From Plectonema cf. radiosum LEGE 06105 (GTDB lineage Bacteria; Cyanobacteriota; Cyanobacteriia; Cyanobacteriales; Nostocaceae): a stretch of 64,000 nt of DNA. The notes beneath the pieces were generated by a model. It was not told where the DNA came from and did not search any database. It saw nothing but the letters and a program-made list of their open reading frames with translations. Of the stretch, positions 8,362 to 17,868 are shown piece after piece. The stretch spans positions 1-64,000 of the forward strand of contig NZ_JADEWL010000002.1 of NCBI RefSeq assembly GCF_015207665.1, given 5' to 3'. Position numbers and translations under genes: made by a program. The first letter of the stretch is position 1, and each line of letters begins with the position of its first letter.

Positions 8362-10568
8362 GCAAATTCATAGCGATTTTTACCGAGATGCTTCGCACGA
8401 TACATCGCAGCATCCGCTTGCTTAAGTAATGTTTCTGAATTGTAAGCAGTATATGGATAAATACTAATACCGATACTAGCGGAAATTTTAGCAGTATGAC
8501 CTTGTAAACTAATTGATTCTGTGATACTTGTGAGAATTTTGTCAGCTATTTTAGCAGCAACTTTTGGGTTGGGAATCCGACGTAAAATGATTGTAAATTC
8601 GTCCCCACCCAAACGGGAAACAGTATCGCTACCACGCAAACAATTGTTGAGTCGTTGAGCAACTGTTACTAATAAAAGGTCGCCCATTTCATGTCCTAAA
8701 GTATCATTTACTTGTTTAAAACCATCTAAATCTAAAAATAGTAATGCGAGTAAATAATTACCGTTTTTTGCCCAAGATAAAGATTCATGAAGTTCTTCTG
8801 CAAAAGCTTTACGATTAGGTAATCCGGTAAGAGCATCGTGATAAGCGATATAACGCAAATGGTCTTCTTGAAGTTTTAATTCATTATTAGAACGAGATAA
8901 TTCATCGGCAGTACGCTTAAGTTGTTCTTCCAGAAGTTTACGTTTGGTAATATCACGAATAACTCCCACTAAGAATAAGTTACCAGCAGCATCTTTATGC
9001 AGGGAACGTTTAGTGGCAATGAGATGAAGTTCACCATTCACATCTGTAAATTCTTCTTCGTGTTCTAATAATTTTTGAGTGCGGAAAACATAGTCATCTT
9101 TTTTTCTAAAATCATCAGCTTCATTTTTCGGGAAAAAATCATAATCCAATTTATCAATTAACTTGTTTTTAGGACAGCCAATCAACTCACAGTAAGCATC
9201 GTTTAAAACAATCCATTGATGCTTTTCATTTTTAACATAAATAGGGTCAGCGACTGTATTAATAACTTGTCCTAAAAACTCCCTAGAACGCTTAAATTCT
9301 TCTTGGGAATGAGCGATTTGACCAGTAATAAAAATCACAGAAATAATATAAGTTATTAACGCCGGAATCAGCGGTATCCACCAACCTTTTAAAAAGAAAA
9401 AATACGCACTAACTGTTAACACAAAACTGAAAACTAATATTAATAATAAATTAGTACTTGAACTTCTAATTCGCCATCTAGTTATTGCCCCTACATAAGC
9501 CCAAATTCCAATCCATAAACATTCCATAAGTTCAGACCATACTTTAAGTAATTTCCTTCCTTCAAGAGCAGCGGAAATAATTTCATGGGTAAAATAAGCT
9601 TGTAATTCTACACCAGGTATAGACTTAGGTTCTTTGCTCATAAAACTACTAGAGTATGGAGTTAGTTTTAAATCCTGTAAACTGGGTGCAGTAGAACCAA
9701 TTAGCACGATACGGTCTTTAATCCAACTTTTAGGTACCTCTCCATTTAATACTTTTCTTAAAGATATTTTGCGAAAACCATAAGATTTACCATCACAGCT
9801 TTCTTGACAAGCAGGTTTGGAAAAATTAGATAAAAATTGATAACCACCATCATCAGCTTTGACGTAGCCACCGTCATTATGTTGAAATCTAGTAAATGTA
9901 GCTTTACCCAATTGTAAATAGTTAGAATTTTTGGCTCTTTTAGGTGTAATACCCTCAGATTTTAAATACAGTCGCGCCAATTTTAAAGCAAAGCTTTCAT
10001 ATGCATTATTATCAATATGTAAATACAGCAAACCACGACGAACTTTACCGTCACTATCCACTACCACATTATTAAAACCTACTTGGTTTTTTTGACTTAA
10101 TATAGATGGTGGACGAACGCGGTCATTTTGATTATCTGAGAGTAGTTCAATGCCAACTAAATTCGGTGTTGATTTAAATATTTTTTCCAGATTTTCATTA
10201 CCAATTGATACTGGTAAATCTCGATAAATATCTAAACCAATTGCACGAGGTTGATAAGCTTTGATTTTTTGTAATAATTCAGCAACTTTACGATCAGAAA
10301 CTGGCCAAGAACCTAATTCTTGCAAAGAAGCTTCATCTATAGCCACTATGGTAATCCGCTCTTGATATCTTTCAATTGGACGTAATTGAAAGAATTGGTC
10401 TAAAGCAGTCCATTCTAAAGATTGCAATAACCCTAACCAACGCAATACAAGTATGCAAAATACTACGCTGGAAGCCGTTATTAATTCTCTGTGTCTTTTG
10501 AAAAGTTTTTTTTGCAGTACAAAGATAGATTTTTGTAAATCTTTGCCTAGCTTTTTTCTTATTCCCAT
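8352..10568 (-). CDS. CHASE2-PAS-GGDEF sensor diguanylate cyclase
   Basis: A 738-residue membrane sensor that should make cyclic di-GMP. Order: a membrane helix near 32-48, a periplasmic CHASE2 domain (about 50-335, with [15 protein letters not shown] and [10 protein letters not shown]), three membrane helices near 345-415, a PAS domain with PAC (about 430-545), a short coiled coil, and GGDEF (about 575-735). The catalytic motif is intact (RLGGDEF). An RGSD inhibitory-site (RxxD) ends five residues before GGDEF, so product inhibition is likely. No EAL domain follows. The signal sensed by CHASE2 is unknown. Its stop overlaps the end of argH on the other strand. Confidence 0.93.
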   Translation of the reverse strand: MGIRKKLGKDLQKSIFVLQKKLFKRHRELITASSVVFCILVLRWLGLLQSLEWTALDQFFQLRPIERYQERITIVAIDEASLQELGSWPVSDRKVAELLQKIKAYQPRAIGLDIYRDLPVSIGNENLEKIFKSTPNLVGIELLSDNQNDRVRPPSILSQKNQVGFNNVVVDSDGKVRRGLLYLHIDNNAYESFALKLARLYLKSEGITPKRAKNSNYLQLGKATFTRFQHNDGGYVKADDGGYQFLSNFSKPACQESCDGKSYGFRKISLRKVLNGEVPKSWIKDRIVLIGSTAPSLQDLKLTPYSSSFMSKEPKSIPGVELQAYFTHEIISAALEGRKLLKVWSELMECLWIGIWAYVGAITRWRIRSSSTNLLLILVFSFVLTVSAYFFFLKGWWIPLIPALITYIISVIFITGQIAHSQEEFKRSREFLGQVINTVADPIYVKNEKHQWIVLNDAYCELIGCPKNKLIDKLDYDFFPKNEADDFRKKDDYVFRTQKLLEHEEEFTDVNGELHLIATKRSLHKDAAGNLFLVGVIRDITKRKLLEEQLKRTADELSRSNNELKLQEDHLRYIAYHDALTGLPNRKAFAEELHESLSWAKNGNYLLALLFLDLDGFKQVNDTLGHEMGDLLLVTVAQRLNNCLRGSDTVSRLGGDEFTIILRRIPNPKVAAKIADKILTSITESISLQGHTAKISASIGISIYPYTAYNSETLLKQADAAMYRAKHLGKNRYEFAQS

Positions 10569-11182
10569 TACCCGTTCGGGAGAAAAATTGTCAAGTTAAT
10601 CATTTGCTAAATAATTAATACAGTTAGGATGCTAACTATACTTTGTATTTAGGGATTTTGGTCAATTTCAATCGAATATCTGGATTAAATTCATTTAATT
10701 GGATGTAATTAACTGTTTACTCAAATCCTCAAAAATCTTCTTGCTGAATATGGTTCATGAGAAAAACTTACTTAGCTCTGTATTTAATGACGGTAATTAT
10801 ATCTATGAAGCAACAGGAGGTTTTAAAGTAACTATAAGTATTTGCTTAGTACAACTACTGATGTTACATAATAAAAGGGTACTTACAGAAACATACTATC
10901 GGCAAGTGCTAAATATTAAATTATTGATGTTTGTATGTGAATTTTAGTTTCCCTATACTATCTAGTTATAGGCTAATCATTTATATCAGTCTGTAAAAAA
11001 TTTTATTTTACAATTAAATGTAAATTACTGAATAATCTGATTTTATTCCTTTGCTGACATGGCTTACAAATATTTTCTACTTGGGGATTTTTAAGTACTT
11101 TAACTTATCTAGCAGAACAGATAAATATTGTTTTTATACATTAAATTCTAATTGTGTTTGTGAAAACAAAATTTAGGCTAAA

Positions 11183-11245
11183 ATAGCAGTAGCCACAATT
11201 GTTAGGACATTTTCCCGTTAAGAGTTATCTGTTGCCTGTTCCCTG
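11183..11245. repeat. dispersed repeat, left copy flanking the VKOR gene
   Basis: Shares TAGCCACAATT.TTAGGACATTT and AAGAGTT...TTCCCT with 12673-12728 in the same orientation. The two copies bracket the VKOR gene at about 1.5 kb distance. Confidence 0.7.
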
Positions 11246-11252
11246 CTTTTAC

Positions 11253-11316
11253 AGAAGTTGGATTTTTAGAATAAGTATCTGTAAACAAGCTGACAAATTT
11301 GATCAAAACCCGACTT
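11253..11316. repeat. degenerate copy of GAAGTCGGG palindromic element
   Basis: Left arm AGAAGTTGGATTTTT and right arm AAAACCCGACTT are about 37 bases apart, the same layout as the better copies at 28761-28822 and 61024-61088. Confidence 0.6.
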
Positions 11317-11466
11317 GCCACCCATAGGACTCCACCAGGGATAATCAGAATAACCAAAGCGCGATCGCAATAAAAACAGATATGGAAAATAAAAAAGCCA
11401 ACAGAAGTAGATACTTCGGTTGACTGTTTGGACTTGATTTTACAAATTCAAATTGATCTAACTATT

Positions 11467-12468
11467 TCAACGATTTAGATAATACTTGAAATTAGTCGGA
11501 CCTTTATAACCGGAGGCTTTAGCTAACTCTTGAAGATTTTGCGCTCCAGTATAGGTTTTACCCTTAATTTTCCAAGTGGGATAACTTTCAATACCAGCTG
11601 CTTTACACTCAGGTTTTATATTGTTGGGATTATCCGCAGGAGCGCAATCTATATGAGGTACTTCTTTGTAGGCTTCCTTACCAAATAATAGCTTTTGGTC
11701 GTGACAATGAGGACACCACCAAGCAATATATTCCATAGCTCCAATTTCTTTAAGATGACGAGCTAAGGCTATTTCTGCTTCCCCAGAAGTGGTAGTAACT
11801 TCCCAACCAACTCCCGGTATTGGATTTTGTTGCGGAACAAAATTAATTGCTCCACCTTGACTAGAATCAGTTTGAGCAGCAGTTCCATTAGGAGTGACAC
11901 CAGCATAAACACCTAATGTCCCAATCAGCGTTACCATTCCGACAATAATTGCAGTAAAGAAAATTTGTCCTATATCTTCCCAACTACGACCAATAATAGT
12001 TAATACCAGCATCGTTAAAGAAAATAGAGCCGATGCAATACAGTAAGGACAAATAGTTTTGATTTGGCTAAATAACACATACATTAAATAGCTGCTGAAA
12101 ACCGTCATGGAAATTGAGCCAATTAGCAAAAACATCCATGTTAAGTTTTCTAACTTCTGACGCTGTTCTTTATTTTCTCCGCTTTTGAAAAGCAAAGGTG
12201 CCAGAGCAAATACTAGCATACTAAAATATGCCAGAAAGCCGAACAAAGCTAGTGGTTGTCCGAGAATTGTAGCCCAAGGGCTAGAAAGAACACTGTTACA
12301 TCCAGCAGCAGAACCGGCAGTTGCAGAGGAAGCGGTACAAGCAGCTTCTCCTCCGCTCAACTTAACGATGGTTAGATAACCAGTTACTAAAGCGCCACAG
12401 GAAGCGATTCCTGCGATTAGTAAACGCGAGAAGCGATGAATCCAAGGAGTAGAACGACGACGAATCAT
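11467..12468 (-). CDS. vitamin K epoxide reductase (VKOR)-thioredoxin fusion
   Basis: A 333-residue disulfide-forming membrane protein of the cyanobacterial VKOR-DsbA-like fusion type. Four to five membrane helices (about 12-215) hold the loop cysteines (AACTASS, GCNSVL) and the quinone-side CPYC motif. From about residue 225 a periplasmic thioredoxin-like domain carries WWCPHC (the redox CxxC) and a second Cys pair (HIDCAPADN, KPECKAA). It should pass electrons from secreted thiols to quinone and help fold periplasmic or thylakoid-lumen proteins. The gene is isolated, with dispersed repeats on both sides. Confidence 0.95.
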   Translation of the reverse strand: MIRRRSTPWIHRFSRLLIAGIASCGALVTGYLTIVKLSGGEAACTASSATAGSAAGCNSVLSSPWATILGQPLALFGFLAYFSMLVFALAPLLFKSGENKEQRQKLENLTWMFLLIGSISMTVFSSYLMYVLFSQIKTICPYCIASALFSLTMLVLTIIGRSWEDIGQIFFTAIIVGMVTLIGTLGVYAGVTPNGTAAQTDSSQGGAINFVPQQNPIPGVGWEVTTTSGEAEIALARHLKEIGAMEYIAWWCPHCHDQKLLFGKEAYKEVPHIDCAPADNPNNIKPECKAAGIESYPTWKIKGKTYTGAQNLQELAKASGYKGPTNFKYYLNR

Positions 12469-12855
12469 AAGCTAAAACATTATTAATTGGGAATAATAAA
12501 TCGGAAATAGGGAATAAACTCGGATGTTATATTCTCAATCTCCATAACACTAGCAATTAAAACCTGATATCTTATAGCTTAATTTAGTTAAAACTAACGG
12601 ATGCTGCAAGAACCGAAATTAAGTTTAGCTAACTTCACTAAAAAGAAGTAACGATGACGGTAATTCAGACAATATAGCGTTAGCCACAATTTTTAGGACA
12701 TTTGCCTGTCAAGAGTTTCCTATTCCCTTAACAACAAAAGATGATGTCCTAGCCAATATGACCATTGCCATACAATCAATATTATTGTTTTGCTTGTTGA
12801 ATGACCATTACTAACTACTACAATTGCTAACCACTACAATTCCCAATTTCCGTTG
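12469..12855. other. intergenic region between btpA and the VKOR gene
   Basis: About 390 bases without a gene. It contains the second copy of the TAGCCACAATTTTTAGG repeat (12673-12728) and short AACCACTACAATT repeats near 12815-12845. The leader of the VKOR gene must lie here. Confidence 0.5.
12673..12728. repeat. dispersed repeat, right copy flanking the VKOR gene
   Basis: Direct, diverged copy of 11183-11245: TAGCCACAATTTTTAGG, then ACATTTGCCTGTCAAGAGTT, then TATTCCCTT. Confidence 0.7.
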
Positions 12856-13704
12856 TTAAGAATGTAGCTTCAGAGAAGAAATTGATTCGGTTTGACCTTT
12901 GGAATTAAAATTAGACCGAGCAGCTTCTACAAACTGGCTGACACGGATTGGATCTATAGTTTGGTGGCGATTCCCGTGACGTTTCAAAGAACTCGAAACA
13001 ATTACACCATCCGCAGCTTGCATTAGTGTAGCAATATTATCCCAACTCGCCCCACTACCAACAAATACCGGAGTCCCTTTCGCTGCTCTCGATGCTAATT
13101 CCAAATCTTCAGGATTGGGAGGATTACCTGTAGCCCAACCCGATAAAATCACTCCATCCGCCAATCCCCGCTCAATTGTATCTTCAACGGCATTCGTTAA
13201 ATTAACCGAACCCAACGGACGAGCGTGCTTCACCAACACATCCGCAAGAATTTTCACATCAGAGCCTAATTCTCGCCGGTATCTGAGTACTTGATGCGCT
13301 TCTCCTTCAATTAATCCTTGGTCTGTTGCCATTACTCCCGTTAGCACATTAACCCGGATAAATTCAGCTTGGGTACAACTCGCGATCGCGATCGCACTTC
13401 TGGCATCATTCCTTAACACATTCAAGCCGATGGGTACAGTTACAAGATTTTGTATGCGCTGTACTACAATAGTCATGGCACTGACAATCGCCGGGTCTAC
13501 CTGACTCTTGGTAAACGGGGCATCAAAAAAATTCTCGACAATAATACCATCAATTCCCCCGCTAGCAAGGGCGACTGCTTCTTGTTCGGCACGGTCAATA
13601 ATGGCTTTGAGACTACCTCCCCAGCGCGGTGAGGTAGGCAGTGGTAACAGATGAACCACACCAATAATTGGTCTTCGGGTTTTAAATAACTGATATAGAT
13701 CCAC
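12856..13704 (-). CDS. btpA: BtpA family photosystem I biogenesis protein
   Basis: BtpA is an extrinsic thylakoid protein needed to stabilise the photosystem I reaction-centre proteins. The product is a TIM-barrel-like protein containing PIIGVVHLLPLPTSPRWGG near its start, GIDGIIVENFFDAPF, LGSDVKILADVLVKHA and a C-terminal phosphate-binding-like VFVGSGAS...ADGVIVSSSLK. I set the start at the GTG at 13704 (VDLYQLFK), where the family begins. The open frame runs to another GTG at 13758, adding 18 unconserved residues. Neither start has a strong Shine-Dalgarno sequence. It is a single gene. Confidence 0.92.
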   Translation of the reverse strand: MDLYQLFKTRRPIIGVVHLLPLPTSPRWGGSLKAIIDRAEQEAVALASGGIDGIIVENFFDAPFTKSQVDPAIVSAMTIVVQRIQNLVTVPIGLNVLRNDARSAIAIASCTQAEFIRVNVLTGVMATDQGLIEGEAHQVLRYRRELGSDVKILADVLVKHARPLGSVNLTNAVEDTIERGLADGVILSGWATGNPPNPEDLELASRAAKGTPVFVGSGASWDNIATLMQAADGVIVSSSLKRHGNRHQTIDPIRVSQFVEAARSNFNSKGQTESISSLKLHS

Positions 13705-13758
13705 GTCTTTTTCTTTTACGGACTTTATGTGGTTTCCCGACTTGAAGGTAAATGTCAC

Positions 13759-14097
13759 CTGATAATAAAGTAACCTTAGTTGCTACAATCGATATTATCG
13801 TGTATCATGTTTGACTCGCAGGAATCAAAAAATAATGTGCTTACAGTCTAGTCCGGGAATCAACCAGTATGCTCAGCGATTCGTACCATAAGTTTGGGTT
13901 TTACCCAAGCAAAAAACACACAAAGACTATTTTACCTGGATTACCGTCATCTCTTGACCAATAATTCCTCAATGGTACAATCTCCCAGATTTATCAATTA
14001 CTGTAAGCCTGAAAACCTTTGCTTGAAATGACTTGAATCCTTTTCCTTATTTAAAGAGAGGTAAAAAATCTCAAAGACCTCCCCCAATAGATGTAAA
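13759..14097. other. intergenic region upstream of btpA and the ncRNA
   Basis: About 340 bases between btpA (leftward) and the rightward promoter at 14098. I see no coding frame and no clear repeat. It presumably holds the btpA promoter. Confidence 0.4.
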
Positions 14098-14126
14098 TTG
14101 ACATCAAAAATTTCATAAGATATGTT
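14098..14126 (+). promoter_or_regulatory. strong sigma-70-type promoter
   Basis: TTGACA (14098-14103), a 17-base spacer, then TATGTT (14121-14126): a consensus -35, optimal spacing and a near-consensus -10. Transcription should start near 14133. The nearest gene (rimO) starts 412 bases later, with a GC-richer, hairpin-rich stretch between. Confidence 0.7.
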
Positions 14127-14132
14127 AAGATA

Positions 14133-14350
14133 ACAAGTGATACAAGAGGAGTCTGCCGCTCAAATTCCTGCGGCTTGCAGCTTTACCTAGAATAGTGTAT
14201 GGTCTGCCACAGATACAGGCAATCGTTCGGGAAAATGCCAAAGCGTAACTCAGCCTGCGATTTCCTTTAGGGTAGCGACTTCTCTACAAAAGCCGATATT
14301 ATTCGGCTGCTTCCTAACGAGCAAATGAGCGTGTTGTTTACGGACTGAGG
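14133..14350 (+). ncRNA. probable structured non-coding RNA (about 210 nt, 6S-like size)
   Basis: This stretch follows a near-consensus promoter and is richer in GC and hairpins than the AT-rich DNA around it. Visible helices are GCCGC/GCGGC (14155-14174), CAGGC/GCCTG (14216-14257), GTAG/CTAC near 14272-14287, and a perfect GCCGA-TATTAT-TCGGC (14292-14307). AGTCTG (14150-14155) can pair with CGGACT (14341-14346) to close the whole molecule, as in a 6S-type RNA. It lacks RNase P (GAGGAAAGTCC) and tmRNA 3' end signatures. 6S RNA (ssaA/ssrS) is one possibility; a long rimO leader is another. No T-rich terminator is evident. The identity is open. Confidence 0.5.
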
Positions 14351-14544
14351 TAATGTAAAATACCATAAATTAACAATATCTAAATAAAGTTAAATAGATT
14401 CAATAACAGATTTAAAAGCTGTTTTAGGTCTATGGAGAATGAATAAATTTTAGGTAAGGTCGAAATGATGTTTTACCTAATGTGGGTGTATATTGCTTAA
14501 GAATAGAAACCTTTAGCTCGAAACAGCAAAATATCTTTTATAAT

Positions 14545-15858
14545 ATGGGTGATAAGCCAACAATTGCAATTTCTCACCTAGGCTGCGAGAAAAATAGAAT
14601 TGATACAGAGCATATGCTCGGTCTGCTTGTAGAAGCAGGTTACAGCGTAGATTGTAATGAAGAATTAGCAGATTACGTTATTGTCAATACTTGTAGTTTT
14701 ATCGCAGCAGCGCGAGAAGAATCTGTTAAAACTCTAGTAGAATTAGCAGAAGCGGATAAGAAAATAGTGATTACTGGCTGCATGGCGCAGCATTTTCAAG
14801 AGCAATTACTAGAAGAGTTGCCAGAGGCAGTAGCCGTAGTAGGTACAGGCGATTACAATAAAATCGTCAATGTAATTGAGCGAACCCAGCTTGGTGAACG
14901 TGTCAAGCAAGTAAGTGCCGAGCCTACCTTTATTGCCGATGAAACAACGCCTCGCTATCGGACAACTTCAGAAGGTGTCGCTTATTTAAGGGTCGCGGAA
15001 GGGTGTGATTATCGATGTGCATTTTGTATAATTCCTCATCTACGGGGAAAGCAACGTTCGCGTACTATTGAATCAATTGTCGCAGAAGCAGAGCATTTGG
15101 CATCTCAAGGAGTACAGGAGATTATATTAATTTCCCAAATTACGACAAATTACGGTATAGATATTTACAATAAACCTCAGTTGGCAGAATTGTTGCGCGG
15201 TCTGGGCAAGGTAGATATACCGTGGATTAGAATGCACTATGCTTATCCAACGGGATTAACCCCAGATGTAATTGCGGCGATAAAAGAAACACCAAATGTT
15301 TTGCCTTACTTAGATTTACCATTGCAGCATTCCCATCCTGAAATTCTTCGTACCATGAATCGTCCCTGGCAAGGACAGGTGAACGATGCAGTCATTGAAC
15401 GCATAAAACAGGCGTTACCAAATGCCGTGCTGCGAACAACGTTCATTGTGGGTTTTCCTGGGGAGACAGACGAGCATTTTAATCATCTGTGTGAGTTTGT
15501 CAAACGTCATGAATTTGATCATGTAGGTGTTTTCACTTTTTCAGCGGAGGAAGGAACAGAAGCGTACAACTTGCCAGACCAGCTGCCGCAACAAATCATG
15601 GATGAGCGGCGAGATACACTAATGGAAATTCAGCAGCCAATTTCTGGGAAGAAAAACCAACTTGAAATTGGCAAAATAGTTGATGTGTTAATTGAGCAAG
15701 AAAATCCGATTACGGGAGAACTAATAGGTCGTTCTGCTAGATTTGCGCCGGAGGTAGACGGACAGGTATATGTTCGTGGAGAAGCCTGCTTAGGGGCGAT
15801 TGTGCCGGTAAAAATAGACAAGGCTGATGCATATGACTTATACGGTAAATTTGTTTGA
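14545..15858 (+). CDS. rimO: ribosomal protein S12 methylthiotransferase RimO
   Basis: RimO is a radical SAM methylthiotransferase with two [4Fe-4S] clusters that modifies a conserved Asp of ribosomal protein S12. The N-terminal UPF0004 domain starts with [18 protein letters not shown] (Cys14), with further cluster cysteines in NTCSF and GCMAQ. The radical SAM CxxxCxxC is Cys154, Cys158, Cys161 (GCDYRCAFC). A TRAM domain ends the protein. I start at the ATG at 14545 (MGDKPTIA), the family N-terminus. The frame is open back to a GTG at 14482, adding 21 unconserved residues. 437 residues. Confidence 0.95.
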   Translation: MGDKPTIAISHLGCEKNRIDTEHMLGLLVEAGYSVDCNEELADYVIVNTCSFIAAAREESVKTLVELAEADKKIVITGCMAQHFQEQLLEELPEAVAVVGTGDYNKIVNVIERTQLGERVKQVSAEPTFIADETTPRYRTTSEGVAYLRVAEGCDYRCAFCIIPHLRGKQRSRTIESIVAEAEHLASQGVQEIILISQITTNYGIDIYNKPQLAELLRGLGKVDIPWIRMHYAYPTGLTPDVIAAIKETPNVLPYLDLPLQHSHPEILRTMNRPWQGQVNDAVIERIKQALPNAVLRTTFIVGFPGETDEHFNHLCEFVKRHEFDHVGVFTFSAEEGTEAYNLPDQLPQQIMDERRDTLMEIQQPISGKKNQLEIGKIVDVLIEQENPITGELIGRSARFAPEVDGQVYVRGEACLGAIVPVKIDKADAYDLYGKFV

Positions 15859-15866
15859 ATTTGACA

Positions 15867-15925
15867 GGGGAACGCCTATGGCCTTTCTGCCCGCCGAGAA
15901 TCGGCTCCCGTACCGGCGACTTGTC
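15867..15925. repeat. GGGGAACGCC...GCCGAGAATCGGC dispersed repeat (copy A)
   Basis: Shares GGGGAACGCC, then GCCGAGAATCGGC exactly 26 bases later, then CGAC.TGTC about 20 bases on, with 52678-52735. GC-rich and partly palindromic, in the leader of the DEAD-box helicase gene. Confidence 0.75.
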
Positions 15926-15998
15926 GGCGTTGGCTAAGCCGACAAATGAATTAACACAAATATCGATTGAAAATAAAACTTAAAACATAGGAGAATTG

Positions 15999-17555
15999 AT
16001 GAGTCTTACATTTGAAGATTTAGGAATTTCAGAACAGCGTCTTGCACAATTAGAAAAACTCGGTTTTACAACACCGACTAATATTCAAGAACAGGCAATT
16101 CCTCAACTTTTATCAGGTCGTGACGTAGTAGGTCAATCCCAGACGGGAACTGGTAAAACCGCAGCATTTTCTCTGCCAATTTTAGAGCGGATAGATGCTA
16201 ATGAAAAAGCAGTACAAGCGATAGTTTTAGCTCCAACTCGTGAACTTGCAATGCAGGTTCATAGTGCGATCGCAGAATTTGTTGGTACTCAAAAATTGAA
16301 AGTTGTGGCAATTTATGGTGGTCAGTCAATCGACCGCCAAATGATGCAATTAAAGCGTGGTGTTCATGTTGTTGTGGGTACACCGGGACGAGTAATTGAT
16401 TTATTGGATAGAGGTTGTTTGAAGCTCGACCATGTAAAGTGGTTTGTGTTGGATGAAGCCGATGAAATGCTGAGCATGGGCTTTATTGATGATGTAGAGA
16501 AAATCCTTTCTAAAGCGCCAAAAGAGCGCCAGACAGCTTTATTCTCGGCAACAATGCCGCCCTCAATTCGCCAGTTGGTGAATAAGTTTTTAAATGATCC
16601 CGTAACAGTAACAGTTCAACAACCAAAAGCAGCTCCGAATAAAATTAATCAGGTAGCTTACCTAATACCGCGTCACTGGACGAAAGCAAGAGCTTTGCAG
16701 CCTATTTTGGAGATGGAAGATCCGGAAACTGCGTTGATTTTTGTTCGTACTCGACGTACCGCAGCAGAATTAACCAATCAGTTACAGTCAGCTGGTCACA
16801 GTGTTGATGAATATCACGGTGATTTGTCTCAACAAGCACGGGAAAGATTGTTAGGACGTTTCCGCAATCGTCAAGTTCGTTGGGTAGTTGCAACTGATAT
16901 TGCTGCAAGGGGTTTAGATGTTGATGAACTTTCTCATGTGATTAACTTTGATCTACCTGATAGTGTAGAAACTTATGTTCACCGTATTGGTCGTACTGGT
17001 AGGGCTGGTAAAGAAGGAACCGCTATTTCATTAGTACAACCCTTTGAGAGGCGCAAACAGCAAGTTATTGAACGTCACAACCGCCAGAATTGGCAAATGC
17101 TTCCTATTCCTACCCGCGCTCAAATTGAAGCACGACAGTTGGAAAAACTGCAACTTCAGGTTAAAGAAGCTTTGAGTGGTGAACGTTTGGCTTCGTTTTT
17201 ACCGATAGTGCGCGAATTAAGCGAAGAATATGATGCTCACGCCATTGCAGCAGCAGCTTTACAAATCGCTTATGACCAAACCCGTCCGGATTGGTTAAAA
17301 GCAGAGAGCATTCCCGAAGAAGAAGAGAATTATTCTTCTTCAGGTAAACCCAGACTGCGTTCTTCTTCACCACGTCGTTCTTCTGGGGATAAAAGCCGCC
17401 GTTGGGTGCAATCGGAAGGTAACAACAGAGATGGAAATGGTAAGCGTGGTGGTGGAACTCCCAAACCCAAACTTAAAACAAACCATCGAGAAACTTCTTC
17501 CGTACATCAGAATCAATTCGGTTCTACCACCGCAAAAGAATCGGCATCTTCTTAA
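15999..17555 (+). CDS. DEAD-box ATP-dependent RNA helicase
   Basis: A 518-residue RNA helicase, probably for ribosome assembly or cold-stress mRNA remodelling. All motifs are present: Q motif (TNIQEQAIPQL), I (SQTGTGKT), Ia (PTRELA), Ib (TPGR), II (DEAD), III (SAT), IV (ALIFVRT), V (ARGLDV) and VI (HRIGRTGRAG). Beyond residue 370 there is a helical extension and a basic, Ser/Arg/Gly-rich tail that may bind RNA. Cyanobacterial CrhR-type helicases are the likely relatives. The ATG at 15999 has a good AGGAG (15989-15993); an upstream in-frame TTG at 15996 is less likely. The leader contains a dispersed palindromic repeat. Confidence 0.95.
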   Translation: MSLTFEDLGISEQRLAQLEKLGFTTPTNIQEQAIPQLLSGRDVVGQSQTGTGKTAAFSLPILERIDANEKAVQAIVLAPTRELAMQVHSAIAEFVGTQKLKVVAIYGGQSIDRQMMQLKRGVHVVVGTPGRVIDLLDRGCLKLDHVKWFVLDEADEMLSMGFIDDVEKILSKAPKERQTALFSATMPPSIRQLVNKFLNDPVTVTVQQPKAAPNKINQVAYLIPRHWTKARALQPILEMEDPETALIFVRTRRTAAELTNQLQSAGHSVDEYHGDLSQQARERLLGRFRNRQVRWVVATDIAARGLDVDELSHVINFDLPDSVETYVHRIGRTGRAGKEGTAISLVQPFERRKQQVIERHNRQNWQMLPIPTRAQIEARQLEKLQLQVKEALSGERLASFLPIVRELSEEYDAHAIAAAALQIAYDQTRPDWLKAESIPEEEENYSSSGKPRLRSSSPRRSSGDKSRRWVQSEGNNRDGNGKRGGGTPKPKLKTNHRETSSVHQNQFGSTTAKESASS

Positions 17556-17868
17556 CTACTAAATTGATTTTGTTTTAGAAATAATCTCTACTAGTTAGTA
17601 AATTTCAGATTTAATTTAGAACAACTTTACTGGTAGAGAAATCAAATTTTCATCAATCAGCAAGTAACTGGTTCCAATGCAAATTTCATGCTTCCGAATC
17701 GGGAAGAAGAAAGTTTAAAAGATAGCAATGGAGCCAGTAATTATTTTATTTTGGATTTTAGATTTTAGATTTTGGATTAGTTAGGAGTTAGTACCACCGC
17801 AGTTAATTATTACACCTTTAACCTTTGACCTTTAACCTTTGACCTTTAACCTTTAACCTTTAACCTGA
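17556..17868. other. intergenic region between convergent helicase and aldo/keto reductase genes
   Basis: Holds an ATTTTAG heptamer run at 17751-17779 and a CCTTTAA/CCTTTGA run at 17815-17865. I see nothing else in it. Confidence 0.5.
17815..17865. repeat. ACCTTTA heptamer STRR
   Basis: About seven copies of ACCTTTA/ACCTTTG end at the 3' end of the aldo/keto reductase gene. Confidence 0.9.

Larger units (their letters stand above)
10569..11466. other. long AT-rich intergenic region
   Basis: About 900 bases without a convincing gene. An 82-codon frame at 10699-10947 (+) has no ribosome-binding site, no recognisable domain and biased AT-rich composition, so I leave it out. The region contains one copy of a repeat starting TAGCCACAATTGTTAGG (11183-11245) and a degenerate copy of the GAAGTCGGGTTTTT palindrome family (11253-11316). 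Confidence 0.6.

Noticed and set aside
10699-10947. 82-codon frame on the + strand
   Set aside because: No ribosome-binding site, AT-rich composition and no recognisable domain; length is expected by chance in AT-rich DNA.
14133-14350. Structured RNA considered as RNase P RNA or tmRNA
   Set aside because: It lacks the GAGGAAAGTCC core of RNase P RNA and the tRNA-like 3' end of tmRNA.
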